A stretch of DNA of 64,000 bases, taken from positions 2,232,001 through 2,296,000 of the forward strand of contig NZ_CP096019.1 in NCBI RefSeq assembly GCF_023115355.1, written 5' to 3'. Below, piece after piece: positions 35,172 to 44,415 of the stretch (its first letter is position 1; the number at the start of each line of letters is the position of its first letter). The notes beneath the pieces are model-generated. The model searched no databases, was not told the DNA's origin, and saw only the letters and a program-made list of their open reading frames with translations. A program made the position numbers and the translations under genes. Source of the DNA: Halocatena salina. Lineage in GTDB: Archaea; Halobacteriota; Halobacteria; Halobacteriales; Haloarculaceae.

Positions 35172-35768
35172 CTACATCGAAACGTCGGTTTCCATCCCTT
35201 CAGTCGCCTCGTCGAGTCCTGTTTCGGCCACGTCTTCTGTGTGTTCACGGAGGTCGGCGTCGGTGAGTAGTTCCTCGAATTCGTCGGTGTACCGGCTGTT
35301 GACGCGGCGGCGTTTGTCTTCTATTTCAGCGACACGGCGGTAGGTCACGACAGTGGATTCCGGCACGTCGAGGCGGTCAGCGATCTCTTCGTCGGTGTGG
35401 TCCTCAGTACGCAACCGCCGAAATGCGTCCGTGTCGAACGCCACGTCGCTTTCTCGGTCACGGACGAGATGAAGATCATGGCGCGCCTGAACTACAGTCT
35501 CGCGGTCGCGGTCGACGCGATCAGCGAGTGCGGTATCCCCTGCCCCGTCGTAGAATCCACGGACGATCGTTTCGTAGGTATCGGTGGAGAGGTCGGTCTC
35601 GAACGCCAGTTGATCGTTCATTCGTTCGATCGCGTCTCGCAGCTTCGTTCGAATCTCCCGCTCGTCTTCGGTGAGCGATCCTCGGGTCTCTTCTTGCTTT
35701 TCGGTTATCGTGTCGTCGTCGGTCACATCGATGAAGATGTCCCGGAGTTCGGCGGTTTTTTCGTTCAT
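35172..35768 (-). CDS. Conditioned-medium-induced protein 4-like, HTH protein
   Basis: A 198-residue acidic protein that opens MNEKTAELRDIFIDVTDDDTITEKQEETRGSL, a pattern I associate with haloarchaeal proteins annotated as conditioned medium-induced protein 4. The middle has a helix-turn-helix-like segment (TDEEIADRLDVPESTVVTYRRVAEIEDKRR, residues about 128-157), so it probably binds DNA. The name reflects an expression observation in the family, and its biochemical role is unknown. A TATA-like TTCAAATA box lies about 30 nt upstream. Confidence 0.72.
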   Translation of the reverse strand: MNEKTAELRDIFIDVTDDDTITEKQEETRGSLTEDEREIRTKLRDAIERMNDQLAFETDLSTDTYETIVRGFYDGAGDTALADRVDRDRETVVQARHDLHLVRDRESDVAFDTDAFRRLRTEDHTDEEIADRLDVPESTVVTYRRVAEIEDKRRRVNSRYTDEFEELLTDADLREHTEDVAETGLDEATEGMETDVSM

Positions 35769-36163
35769 TAGGCGTATTCACAGAGCACACGACTATTTGA
35801 ATCTGTTCCCAGCACACTCAATTGGATCGATGCCCACCTTTTTGGTCCACCCCCCTTTCTCCGTTCGGGTAAGCAGAGCCCACCGCTCGCAGGATCGTAG
35901 ATCACGTCCCGTATCGCCACCGTACCGCTACCGCTGCCCATCCGCCCTCCGGTCGGCTTCACTCATCTCTTCTAGCACTTGCAGGTTCGAACACGAGCGA
36001 TCACGAATTTTTGAATCACGCGCGGCGGTCGGTGCCGTCGCTTCGGATGTAGGTGCCGAGTTCGTCCGTGGCGTGTGATCCTTGCGCTTTGGTCGATCTC
36101 GTGGTAGCGGCTTCTGCCGAATTCCGAATCCATTTATCTGCATTTCGATCAAACGACCACACG
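35769..36163. other. 395-nt divergent intergenic region, possible gene remnants
   Basis: Between the HTH gene and the Bat-type gene. Open stretches exist on the minus strand (for example 36016-36110 ending TYIRSDGTDRRA, and 35768-35962), but none has a start and family support. They may be decayed coding remnants. A TTTAT box at 36133-36137 fits a promoter for the gene at 36164. No RNA gene is recognised. Confidence 0.4.
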
Positions 36164-36847
36164 ATGAAGTACGTCCGGTGTACGCTCCGGTTCTCGGAGT
36201 CGATGATCCATCCAGTCCACCAGTGCATCACGGAGGACGACGCGATGGTGAAAGACCAGTTGCTCCATGGCAATCGGACAAACGAGATGGATACGTTCTT
36301 GTTCTACGTCGAAGGTGGGATGGATACCTACGCCAGCGCTCTCGATCGGACGCCACAGATCCGCGAGTATGAGCTGACTCCGATCGCGCGCGCGGCGACG
36401 GGCACCGACAACGAGGAGTTCTACGCGTACGTCAAACAGGAGCCGAGCGAGACCGACGAACAGCTGTTCGATGCGTTCACGAGCGATGGCGTCATCGTCG
36501 TGCCACCGATCGATTTTCTCGGGGACGGGACGGCGAAGCTCACCGTTCTCGGAGAGCCTGCGGCGCTCAGTAGCGTGCTCGATGTGGTTCCCGACGGCGT
36601 TCACGTCGATGTCGACCGAATCGGCGAGTACGACCGACACGACGGCGTGTTCGAGCCGGATGTGACCGATCGTCAGTACGAAGCGCTCGTGACAGCGTTC
36701 GAAACGGGCTACTACGAGCTTCCTCGTCAGGGATCACTCGAAGAGATCGCACGAGAGATGGGCTGTTCGACCGCGACGGCGTCGGAACATCTCCGAAAAG
36801 CCGAGCGAAAGATCATCGAACGGTTCGTGGTTTACACCACCCAGTAA
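36164..36847 (+). CDS. Bat-type HTH transcriptional regulator
   Basis: A 227-residue regulator of the bacterio-opsin-activator (HTH_10) family. The C-terminal ~60 residues carry the family signature TDRQYEALVTAFETGYYELPRQGSLEEIAREMGCSTATASEHLRKAE, a helix-turn-helix ending in ERKII. The N-terminal ~150 residues form the usual alpha/beta sensory half without GAF or PAS motifs. ATG at 36164 is preceded by a TATA-like TTTAT about 28 nt upstream. The target genes are unknown; the Fe-S gene follows 95 nt downstream. Confidence 0.88.
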   Translation: MKYVRCTLRFSESMIHPVHQCITEDDAMVKDQLLHGNRTNEMDTFLFYVEGGMDTYASALDRTPQIREYELTPIARAATGTDNEEFYAYVKQEPSETDEQLFDAFTSDGVIVVPPIDFLGDGTAKLTVLGEPAALSSVLDVVPDGVHVDVDRIGEYDRHDGVFEPDVTDRQYEALVTAFETGYYELPRQGSLEEIAREMGCSTATASEHLRKAERKIIERFVVYTTQ

Positions 36848-36942
36848 GTGGCAGGTGACTGTTCCCAAACCGCCAGAAACAACTCTATACTCCGCATGCA
36901 CTGTTGATAAGACTTAACCTTCTGCTTCTACGCTCATAATCC

Positions 36943-39090
36943 ATGATACACCTGCTGCAGGCGGATACCCTGACACGGGAGACGTTTTGGCTCATCGGGC
37001 CGATCGGCGAGGCGGTGTTTTACTACCTCGCGGCCGTCGCCCTCCTCGTGTTCGGGGCGCTCGCGTACCGTCGGTTCGCGCGGTACGCCCACGGGAGTGA
37101 AGATCCGTTCGCACGACTTGATGAGTTAGGCACGCGAATCGTTCGCGCGGCGAAGATCGTCGGATCGAACGAACAGCAGTTCAACCGGGATTTCGTCGGC
37201 GGACTCATGCACGCCTTCATCTTCTGGGGTTTTCTGACACTGTTCATCGGAACGACGATTTTGGCGATCGACATGGACATCTATCAGAAGATAACGGCGG
37301 CGTTCGGAACCAAACAGTCGTTTTTCGAGGGCGCGTTTTACCTGTCGTACTCCTTGGTGATGGACGCGATGGGGCTGTTGTTCGTCGTTGGGCTTGCCGT
37401 CGCGCTCTACCGGCGATACATCACGCGCAACGAACGACTCTGGGATCGTCACACGGGTTTTGAAGACGCCTATCTGGTTTGGATGCTGTTTTTGCTGGGC
37501 GTGGGCGGCTACCTCGTCGAAGGGATCCGCATCCTCGGGACGGGCTTTCCAGCGTTCGAGACGGTGAGCTTCGTCGGCTGGTTCGTCGCAGACGTGTTCG
37601 AGCTTGCTGGCATGACCGAAGCGATGGCTCGTTCGGTGTATCCGGTGGCGTGGTGGTCCCACGCGATACTCGCGTTCGTGTTCATTGCCTCGATCCCGCT
37701 CGGCAAACCGTTCCACATGATTTCCAGTTTCGCAAACGTCGTCACGCGCGATGAGAAGGCGGGCGTCAGGCTACCGCGGGTCCCAGACGACGCCTCGCCC
37801 GACGAAATCGGTGCGAGCGACATCGACGATTTCTCGTGGAAACAGCTGCTCGATCACGACGCCTGTACGAAGTGTGGGCGCTGTTCGTCGGTCTGTCCGG
37901 CAAAGGCGTCAGGACGTCCGCTCGATCCGCGTAACGTCATCCTCGATCTGAAACAGTACCGGATGGATCGTGACGCGGGCCGAACCGAAGAGATGCCGAT
38001 CATCGCCGACGGTGGAACGAGCGTCATCGACAGCGAGACGATGGACTCGTGTATGGCGTGTATGGCCTGCATGGACGCTTGTCCGGTCGACATCGAGCAC
38101 GTGACCCAGTTCACGGAGATGAACCGGCGGCTGACTGAGTCCGGCCAGATGAAAGAGACCGTCCAGGAAGCGATGATGAACGTGTTCCAGAACGGAAACA
38201 CCTTCGGCGATCCTGAGCGCAAACGCCCCGACTGGGTCGACGATCTAGATTTCGAGGTACCCGACGCCCGCGAGCAAGCCGTCGACTATCTCTGGTACGT
38301 CGGCGATTACCCCAGTTACGACGAGCGCAACCAGCAGATCGCGAAATCGCTCGCAACGCTGTTCCACCACGCCGACGTGAGCTACGGGATCCTGTACGAC
38401 GATGAGCAAAACGACGGTAACGACATCCGACGTGTCGGTGAAGAAGGGTTGTATGAGATGTTGGTCGAGGACAACGTGGCGCTGTTCGAAGACTGTGAGT
38501 TCGACCACCTCGTCTGTACCGATCCCCACAGCTACAACACGTTCAAAAACGAGTATCCGGAGTTCGGCTGGAACGAGGACAACGAGGTCGAGGTGTCTCA
38601 CTACACTCAGGTCGTTCAGGAACTCGTGCCCGCACTCGGACTGATCGGCACTGAACTCGATTACACGGTCACCTATCACGATCCGTGTCACCTCGGCCGG
38701 TTCAACGACGAGTACGAGGCACCGCGCTCGCTCGTGCGCGAAACGGGCTGTGAACTGCACGAGATGCCTCGCAACCGCGCTAACTCCTTTTGTTGTGGTG
38801 GTGGCGGTGGCGGTCTCTGGATGGATCTCGAAGAAGAAACGAAACCCAGCGAGGAACGCCTGCGGGAAGCACTCGAAGACACCGACGCCGGCAGTGCCGT
38901 CGAGAAGTTCGTCGTCGCCTGCCCGATGTGTATGACGATGTACGAGGACGGCCGGAAAACCGGGGGCTTCGAGGAAGAGATCGAGATCGTCGGCCTCTCC
39001 GAGCTGCTCGCGGAAGCCGTCACCGCCAGCGGTTCGACCGTCACCGCGTCCGACGCCGGTGCTTCATCGGCAACTCCGGCCGACGACTGA
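36943..39090 (+). CDS. Membrane Fe-S oxidoreductase, heterodisulfide-reductase-like
   Basis: A 715-residue electron-transfer protein. Residues about 15-270 contain five or six membrane helices of a NarI-like (cytochrome b-type) domain. Residues about 300-400 have two 4Fe-4S ferredoxin motifs (CTKCGRCSSVCPAKASGRP and CMACMACMDACPVDI). Residues about 480-690 carry two CCG domains (YHDPCHLGRF, FCCGGGGGG, VACPMCMTMYEDG), as in HdrD/GlpC. The architecture is that of membrane oxidoreductases which pass electrons from acyl-CoA or lactate-type dehydrogenases to quinones. It appears monocistronic. Confidence 0.9.
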   Translation: MIHLLQADTLTRETFWLIGPIGEAVFYYLAAVALLVFGALAYRRFARYAHGSEDPFARLDELGTRIVRAAKIVGSNEQQFNRDFVGGLMHAFIFWGFLTLFIGTTILAIDMDIYQKITAAFGTKQSFFEGAFYLSYSLVMDAMGLLFVVGLAVALYRRYITRNERLWDRHTGFEDAYLVWMLFLLGVGGYLVEGIRILGTGFPAFETVSFVGWFVADVFELAGMTEAMARSVYPVAWWSHAILAFVFIASIPLGKPFHMISSFANVVTRDEKAGVRLPRVPDDASPDEIGASDIDDFSWKQLLDHDACTKCGRCSSVCPAKASGRPLDPRNVILDLKQYRMDRDAGRTEEMPIIADGGTSVIDSETMDSCMACMACMDACPVDIEHVTQFTEMNRRLTESGQMKETVQEAMMNVFQNGNTFGDPERKRPDWVDDLDFEVPDAREQAVDYLWYVGDYPSYDERNQQIAKSLATLFHHADVSYGILYDDEQNDGNDIRRVGEEGLYEMLVEDNVALFEDCEFDHLVCTDPHSYNTFKNEYPEFGWNEDNEVEVSHYTQVVQELVPALGLIGTELDYTVTYHDPCHLGRFNDEYEAPRSLVRETGCELHEMPRNRANSFCCGGGGGGLWMDLEEETKPSEERLREALEDTDAGSAVEKFVVACPMCMTMYEDGRKTGGFEEEIEIVGLSELLAEAVTASGSTVTASDAGASSATPADD

Positions 39091-39205
39091 GTATCAGGAC
39101 CACACCGAATCGGCGTGGCTGACAGCCAATTCTACGAAAATCTACGAGAGTAGCAGCAACAGCACAAGACGACACTGGCTTTGTGATGGCTCGAAAAGCG
39201 TCGGT

Positions 39206-39640
39206 ATGGCTCCTCACCGACAGTGGCTCCGCCGTCTGCGACACACTGGCAACGAACTCCTCGATCAGTACGATCCGGGAACGTGGTGCCAGCAGCGTCG
39301 CGCGATCCATGGAGGGTTGGTGGTGTTCGCTCTCGGCGCGTGTGCCATCCTCCTTTGGCAGCCGGAGATGATCGCCGATTTTCCCCGAGATCAGTTTTTA
39401 GATGGTTATGTCGTTTCGGGGTTACTCCTCATCGGACTGACTGCCGCCGGCTGTGGAGAGACGACCGATGCACTCACGTTCGGATTGTACGCGCTCGGCT
39501 ACGGGATCCTCGTCGCTCCCTCGTTGTCCACCGAAATCACCGTGCTCGGTGCCATCACGTGTTTCTCGCTCACGGTGTTGCTCGCAGACACCCGCAGGAC
39601 GATGGACGACGAACCACGAACGAACACCGAAGAGCAGTGA
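39206..39640 (+). CDS. Membrane protein, unknown
   Basis: A 144-residue protein with three or four helices (GGLVVFALGACAILLW, GYVVSGLLLIGLTAAGCGE, FGLYALGYGILVAPSL, VLGAITCFSLTVLLAD) and a charged C-terminus. The start ATG 39206 opens MAPHRQWLRRLRHTG; longer in-frame starts overlap the oxidoreductase end. It abuts the convergent rhodanese gene directly. No family is recognised. Confidence 0.6.
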   Translation: MAPHRQWLRRLRHTGNELLDQYDPGTWCQQRRAIHGGLVVFALGACAILLWQPEMIADFPRDQFLDGYVVSGLLLIGLTAAGCGETTDALTFGLYALGYGILVAPSLSTEITVLGAITCFSLTVLLADTRRTMDDEPRTNTEEQ

Positions 39641-40471
39641 TCACTCCGAGCCAGTAGCGAGCGGGCCACCTTCTCGCTTCCATTCGGTGAGACTCCCTTC
39701 GTAAAACGCGAGCTGCTCGTATCCCAGATGACGGAGCACCGTGTACGTGTGGCTGATGCGCCGGGCGGTGTTGCAGTACAACACGACGGATCGGTCAGGG
39801 GTGATGTCTCGCGTTCGAAGCGTCGATCGGATCTCCGTTTCGGGCTGTACTCCCCGCCCCGTTTCGTCGACGAGATCCATCCAGTCAAGCCGGACCGCTC
39901 CGGGGATGTGACCCGCTTCGAACTCCGATCGCTCTCGCGTGTCGATGAGTACCGCGTCGGGATCATCCATCGCCTGCTCGACGGTTTCCAATCCCACGAG
40001 TGGTCCCGTCTCAACGAACGACCCCTCATACTCCGTTGGTGTCGTGTCGGGGGTGTCGTTGCTTACCGGGTGCTGGCGGCTCCACGCGCTGTAATCACCG
40101 TTCAACAGATGCAACCGATCGCGCGGATGGCCGTACAGCTCACACGTGACCAGAAACCGTGCGGCGAACACGCCGTGCATGTCGTCGTACGCGACGATCC
40201 GATCGGTCGCTTCGATCCCAACCTCGCTTAGGAGCGACGAAAACGCGTCCGCGCCCGGGAGCATTCCGGTTTCACCCGCGTCTTCCGAGCGGAACGAATC
40301 GAATGGAACGTTTACCGCGTGTGGCAGATGACCGATGCCGTCGTACTCCCACGCGTCCCGAACGTCCACGATTCGGAGCGCGCTTTCCTCATTCACCGTC
40401 TTGGCCCCACTCTGGCGTTCCTGGTTGTCCAGACGGGCGGCAACTCGGTCCGACTCCACGAGTGTATCCAT
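39641..40471 (-). CDS. Thiosulfate sulfurtransferase (rhodanese), two-domain
   Basis: A 276-residue tandem rhodanese. The catalytic cysteine sits in the C-terminal domain in the loop YCNTARRIS near residue 230; the N-terminal domain has no active cysteine in that place (VAYDDMHGVFAARF), as is usual for the inactive half. Both domains carry the CH2-like segments DVRDAWEYDGIGHLPHAVNVPFDSF and DTRERSEFEAGHIPGAVRLDWMDL. A second, independently oriented rhodanese follows at 40713, so sulfur transfer is a local theme. The substrate is unknown. Confidence 0.9.
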   Translation of the reverse strand: MDTLVESDRVAARLDNQERQSGAKTVNEESALRIVDVRDAWEYDGIGHLPHAVNVPFDSFRSEDAGETGMLPGADAFSSLLSEVGIEATDRIVAYDDMHGVFAARFLVTCELYGHPRDRLHLLNGDYSAWSRQHPVSNDTPDTTPTEYEGSFVETGPLVGLETVEQAMDDPDAVLIDTRERSEFEAGHIPGAVRLDWMDLVDETGRGVQPETEIRSTLRTRDITPDRSVVLYCNTARRISHTYTVLRHLGYEQLAFYEGSLTEWKREGGPLATGSE

Positions 40472-40712
40472 GTCGATCGCTATGTGCGTCTCGACTTGAA
40501 ATCTTCACTATCAGAGATGCTCGGAGCTGAAGGCAAATATAGCCGCAACAAATGGCCCACTGGCGTACTTCTACTCTATCTGTGGGTGGCTGAGATGTTA
40601 GCAATATATATTCACTGTTCAATCAGAAAAAATTTCCGGTAAAAGCAATGAGCGGCGAAACGAGCCGACAGTAATACGGATATATCGATTGAGCGTCGAG
40701 TGAAACTGTATC

Positions 40713-41567
40713 ATGAGCGACTACGCAAAGGACGTGCTTGTTTCTGCTGATTGGGTGGAAGATAATCTGGATGCGTTTCAGGACGATGACCCGGCGTATC
40801 GACTCGTCGAAGTGGACGTAGACACCGAGGCCTACAGCGACGGTCACGCGCCGGGCGCGATTGGGTTCAACTGGGAGACCCAACTGCAAGATCAGACGCG
40901 CCGAGATCTGTTGTCCAAGGAGGATTTCGAGTCGTTGCTCGGCGAACACGGGATCAGCAACGATTCGACGGTCGTCCTGTACGGTGACAACTCGAACTGG
41001 TTTGCGGCGTACACGTACTGGCAGTTCAAATACTACGGTCACGACGACGTCCGTCTGCTCGACGGTGGCCGGGACTACTGGCTCGACAACGACTACCCCT
41101 TGACCGAGGAGGAACCGGACTTCTCCGAGCAGGACTACACCGCAAGCGAGCCGGACGAGTCGATTCGTGCGTACAGATCCGATGTCGAGGCGGCACTCGA
41201 CGACAGCGTTCCGCTGGTCGACGTTCGTTCCCCCGAAGAGTTCAGCGGCGAGATCTTGGCACCAGCCGGGCTACAGGAGACCGCCCAGCGTGGAGGCCAC
41301 ATCCCCGGTGCGAGCAACGTTTCCTGGGCGGCTGTGGTTCAGGACGACGGCCGGTTCAAAAGCGCCGAGGAGCTGCGCGAACTGTACGCTGACGAAGACA
41401 TCGAAGACGAGGAGATCATCGCCTACTGCCGGATCGGTGAACGGTCCTCGATCGCGTGGTTCGCCCTCCACGAGCTGCTCGGCTACGATGAGGCCGTCAA
41501 CTACGACGGTTCGTGGACGGAATGGGGCAACCTCGTCGACGCGCCGATCGAACAAGGCGGAGCGTAA
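40713..41567 (+). CDS. Thiosulfate sulfurtransferase (rhodanese), two-domain
   Basis: A 284-residue tandem-rhodanese protein with the catalytic cysteine in AYCRIGERSS near residue 235. The N-terminal domain (EVDVDTEAYSDGHAPGAIGFNWETQLQD) is the inactive half, with GDNSNWFAAY where the cysteine loop would be. HIPGASNVSW marks the second CH2 motif. The short CRxxxRS loop resembles mercaptopyruvate/thiosulfate sulfurtransferases. It is divergent from the rhodanese at 39641-40471, with 241 nt of AT-rich promoter sequence between them. Confidence 0.9.
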   Translation: MSDYAKDVLVSADWVEDNLDAFQDDDPAYRLVEVDVDTEAYSDGHAPGAIGFNWETQLQDQTRRDLLSKEDFESLLGEHGISNDSTVVLYGDNSNWFAAYTYWQFKYYGHDDVRLLDGGRDYWLDNDYPLTEEEPDFSEQDYTASEPDESIRAYRSDVEAALDDSVPLVDVRSPEEFSGEILAPAGLQETAQRGGHIPGASNVSWAAVVQDDGRFKSAEELRELYADEDIEDEEIIAYCRIGERSSIAWFALHELLGYDEAVNYDGSWTEWGNLVDAPIEQGGA

Positions 41568-41624
41568 ACCAGTCGCTCTCCGTTTCGCCGTCGGACAGTC
41601 ACCTGAGCGTGGCCGTGGATGTGC

Positions 41625-42275
41625 TCACACGACGTCACCCCGGACCGTCGTGCCGGTTTGGCGCTCGCGGTAGCGAGTCACTGCATCGGCCGCTTCGGTG
41701 GCAGCTTCGGGTTCCATCCCGAGGGTCTCAAGAGCATCCGGAAGCGTCGGAAACACTAGCTCTCCGTCTCGGAGTTTTTCGAATGCAGTATCGCTGCGCG
41801 TGCCTGCGATCCACAGACAAACGCCACGCGGATCGAGTATCTGTTTGTAGTTCTCTCTCGCGATCGCACCTTTCAACCGTTGGGTGACGTTCTGCTCGAA
41901 GCCGGTGTTACACACTTCGAGATGAATCGGCTCCTCGTCGACGAGGTGGGCGGCCAAACATCGTTCGGGTGCGGCGTGGCCGTTCGCGTTCGCGCGGAGG
42001 GCCTCGGGATTGGTTTCTGCCCACTCGGCGCTGACGGTTTTTCCGACACCTTCGATCCCGTGTGATTCGATGAATTCGGTCTCGCGGCTCACATCCCCAT
42101 CGAACAGGAGATCTTTGGTGAGATAGACGTTGAGCCGCTCGATGGGATCGATACCGAGCGCGAGATCTCCATACACCCACACCTCCCGTACTGGGACGGG
42201 CATCGGTTCCCGTTCGACCGACGCTACAAGACGTTCGAGGCGGTCGACGGCCTCCGACCGGGTGAACTGTGACAT
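41625..42275 (-). CDS. Conserved haloarchaeal protein (DUF7095-like)
   Basis: A 216-residue cytoplasmic protein starting MSQFTRSEAVDRLERLVASVE. It contains VREVWVYGDLALGIDPIERLNVYLTKD near residue 30 and MEPEAATEAADAVTRYRERQ near the end. I recall this as a haloarchaeal domain of unknown function numbered DUF7095. The VYGDLALG...YLTKD stretch superficially resembles a nucleotidyltransferase-like opening, but no G-S-D triad is visible, so no enzyme role is proposed. ATG 42275 is used. Confidence 0.65.
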   Translation of the reverse strand: MSQFTRSEAVDRLERLVASVEREPMPVPVREVWVYGDLALGIDPIERLNVYLTKDLLFDGDVSRETEFIESHGIEGVGKTVSAEWAETNPEALRANANGHAAPERCLAAHLVDEEPIHLEVCNTGFEQNVTQRLKGAIARENYKQILDPRGVCLWIAGTRSDTAFEKLRDGELVFPTLPDALETLGMEPEAATEAADAVTRYRERQTGTTVRGDVV

Positions 42276-42479
42276 ACGCTTCGATACCGTCCGGACGTGG
42301 AAAACTCGTACGCCCTCTTTTTTCGCGTTCGGATGAGCGAAGATCACTGCTCGCTGGCGAGACGGTTGCTCATTCCGCTCACAGGACGGTCGATCACGCC
42401 CCATACCGCGACCGTACCGCCATCACCCAAACAAAACCCGCGCTTGAGCGAACTTTCACGCGCATCGGGGGAACGTGAA

Positions 42480-42905
42480 TCACTCCGTGATGAGGTCCTT
42501 TTCCGTGCTCGTGGCGTCGGTCCGCATTCGGTGGTGGATGTTTTCGGTTTCGAGCAACCGCTCGAGCCGTCGCTCGAACGCTTCTTCACCGATCTCGCCT
42601 CGTGCGTACGCGTGCCGAAGCCGTTCGATCGGGGTCTGGACATCCTCCTCGGTGACAGGGGAATCCGGAGACGAGACATCGGTCGAATCCGAATCCACGA
42701 CACGCCGATAAATATAATCAGCGAGGTACGTACTCCCCAACACGAGCGGCAGGAGGGAGGTGAGCGAAACGAGTCCCATCCACAGCGGAACTTGCGGTGT
42801 GAAGAATACCGGAGCGACGAGGAATGCAGTAATTACGATCCCCATCCAGAGCGGCGAGCCGAGGATTCGTCGTCCACGCTGTTCGATACGACTTTCCAAT
42901 GACAT
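42480..42905 (-). CDS. SHOCT-domain membrane protein
   Basis: A 141-residue protein with two membrane helices in residues about 18-65 (PLWMGIVITAFLVAPVFF, LWMGLVSLTSLLPLVLGS) followed by an acidic linker and a C-terminal SHOCT motif (IERLRHAYARGEIGEEAFERRLERLLE, residues about 93-119). SHOCT is a short oligomerization module often found on small membrane proteins. The role is unknown. It lies 183 nt from the divergent EF-1 alpha gene. Confidence 0.82.
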   Translation of the reverse strand: MSLESRIEQRGRRILGSPLWMGIVITAFLVAPVFFTPQVPLWMGLVSLTSLLPLVLGSTYLADYIYRRVVDSDSTDVSSPDSPVTEEDVQTPIERLRHAYARGEIGEEAFERRLERLLETENIHHRMRTDATSTEKDLITE

Positions 42906-43088
42906 GTATGATAGATGTCCTTCTTACACGATATTCGTTTCGGTTCATAAGGTGATTCTAACGGCGATCGTGACCCGTGCGTTCGTGCCTGATCCCTTCC
43001 GTCTCGCTGGCACAACTGTTTTAGTCAATAGGTACCTAATAGCACACCTGTACCGGCGAACGAACGGCGACTGAGGGGGATAACACAC

Positions 43089-44354
43089 ATGGCAGACAAA
43101 CCGCACCAAAATTTAGCGATCATCGGTCACGTCGACCACGGGAAAAGCACGCTCGTCGGTCGGCTGCTGTTCGAGACGGGAAGCGTTCCTGAGCACGTGA
43201 TCGAGCAGTATCGAGAAGAAGCAGAGGAGAAAGGCAAAGGCGGCTTCGAGTTCGCGTACGTGATGGACAACCTCGCCGAAGAGCGCGAACGTGGACTGAC
43301 GATCGATATCGCCCATCAGGAGTTCGACACGGACGATTACTACTTCACGATCGTGGACACACCGGGCCACCGTGACTTCGTGAAGAACATGATCACGGGC
43401 GCGAGCCAAGCCGACAACGCCGTGCTCGTCGTCGCCGCTGACGACGGTGTTCAGCCACAGACGCAGGAGCACGTTTTCCTCTCGCGCACCCTCGGTATCG
43501 GCGAACTCGTCATCGCTGTCAACAAAATGGATCTCGTCGACTACGAAGAAAACCGATATCAGACCGTGATCGAAGAGGTGAAACAGCTCCTTGAACAGGT
43601 TCAGTTCGCCGCTGCCGATACGAGCTTCATTCCGATTTCCGCGTTCGAGGGTGACAACGTGGCGGAGCTGTCGGACAACACGCCGTGGTACGACGGGCAG
43701 ACGATTCTCGACGCACTCAACGATCTTCCGGAGGTCGAACCGCCGACGGACGCCCCGCTTCGGCTCCCTGTGCAGGACGTGTACACGATCTCGGGGATCG
43801 GAACAGTGCCGGTCGGCCGCGTCGAAACCGGCGTGCTTGAACCCAATACGAACGTCACGTTCCAGCCCAGCGATGCGGGCGGTGAGGTGAAAACCGTCGA
43901 GATGCACCACGAGGAAGTGCCCAAAGCCGAACCCGGCGACAACGTCGGGTTCAACGTCCGGGGCATCGGCAAAGACGACATCCGACGCGGCGACGTCTGT
44001 GGCCCGGCCGACGATCCCCCATCCGTCGCCGACACCTTCCAAGCACAGGTCGTCGTCATGCAACACCCCAGCGTGATCACCCCTGGATACACACCAGTTA
44101 TCCACGCCCACACGGCACAAGTGGCCTGTACGTTCGAATCACTCGACACGAAACTCGATCCGGCCAGCGGCGAGGTCCAAGAGGAATCTCCGGATTACAT
44201 CCAAAGTGGGGACGCGGCCGTCGTGACGCTTCGTCCCCAGAAGCCGCTGTCGCTCGAACCGTCGTCGGAGATCCCCGAACTCGGGAGCTTCGCCGTCCGC
44301 GACATGGGTCAGACCATCGCCGCTGGCAAGGTCCTAGAGGTCGAAGAGAAGTGA
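43089..44354 (+). CDS. tuf: Translation elongation factor EF-1 alpha (aEF1A)
   Basis: A 421-residue GTPase that brings aminoacyl-tRNA to the ribosome. It has the G1 loop GHVDHGKST at residue 13, G2 [10 protein letters not shown]3 [12 protein letters not shown] near 91, G4 NKMD near 146, and domains 2-3 ([43 protein letters not shown]). A GAGGGGG Shine-Dalgarno-like tract precedes the ATG by 8-10 nt. In most haloarchaea rpsJ follows tuf; here it does not, and glutamate dehydrogenase is convergent instead. Confidence 0.96.
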   Translation: MADKPHQNLAIIGHVDHGKSTLVGRLLFETGSVPEHVIEQYREEAEEKGKGGFEFAYVMDNLAEERERGLTIDIAHQEFDTDDYYFTIVDTPGHRDFVKNMITGASQADNAVLVVAADDGVQPQTQEHVFLSRTLGIGELVIAVNKMDLVDYEENRYQTVIEEVKQLLEQVQFAAADTSFIPISAFEGDNVAELSDNTPWYDGQTILDALNDLPEVEPPTDAPLRLPVQDVYTISGIGTVPVGRVETGVLEPNTNVTFQPSDAGGEVKTVEMHHEEVPKAEPGDNVGFNVRGIGKDDIRRGDVCGPADDPPSVADTFQAQVVVMQHPSVITPGYTPVIHAHTAQVACTFESLDTKLDPASGEVQEESPDYIQSGDAAVVTLRPQKPLSLEPSSEIPELGSFAVRDMGQTIAAGKVLEVEEK

Positions 44355-44415
44355 CCCCTGCTCGATGTTGGAGTCACCCGTAGGGGGGTTTCTGGAGCGA
44401 AACTGTAACAGCGAA

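Noticed and set aside
35768-35962. 64-residue minus-strand frame upstream of the HTH gene
   Set aside because: It overlaps the promoter and start of the HTH gene and has no recognised family; left as part of an intergenic region with possible remnants.
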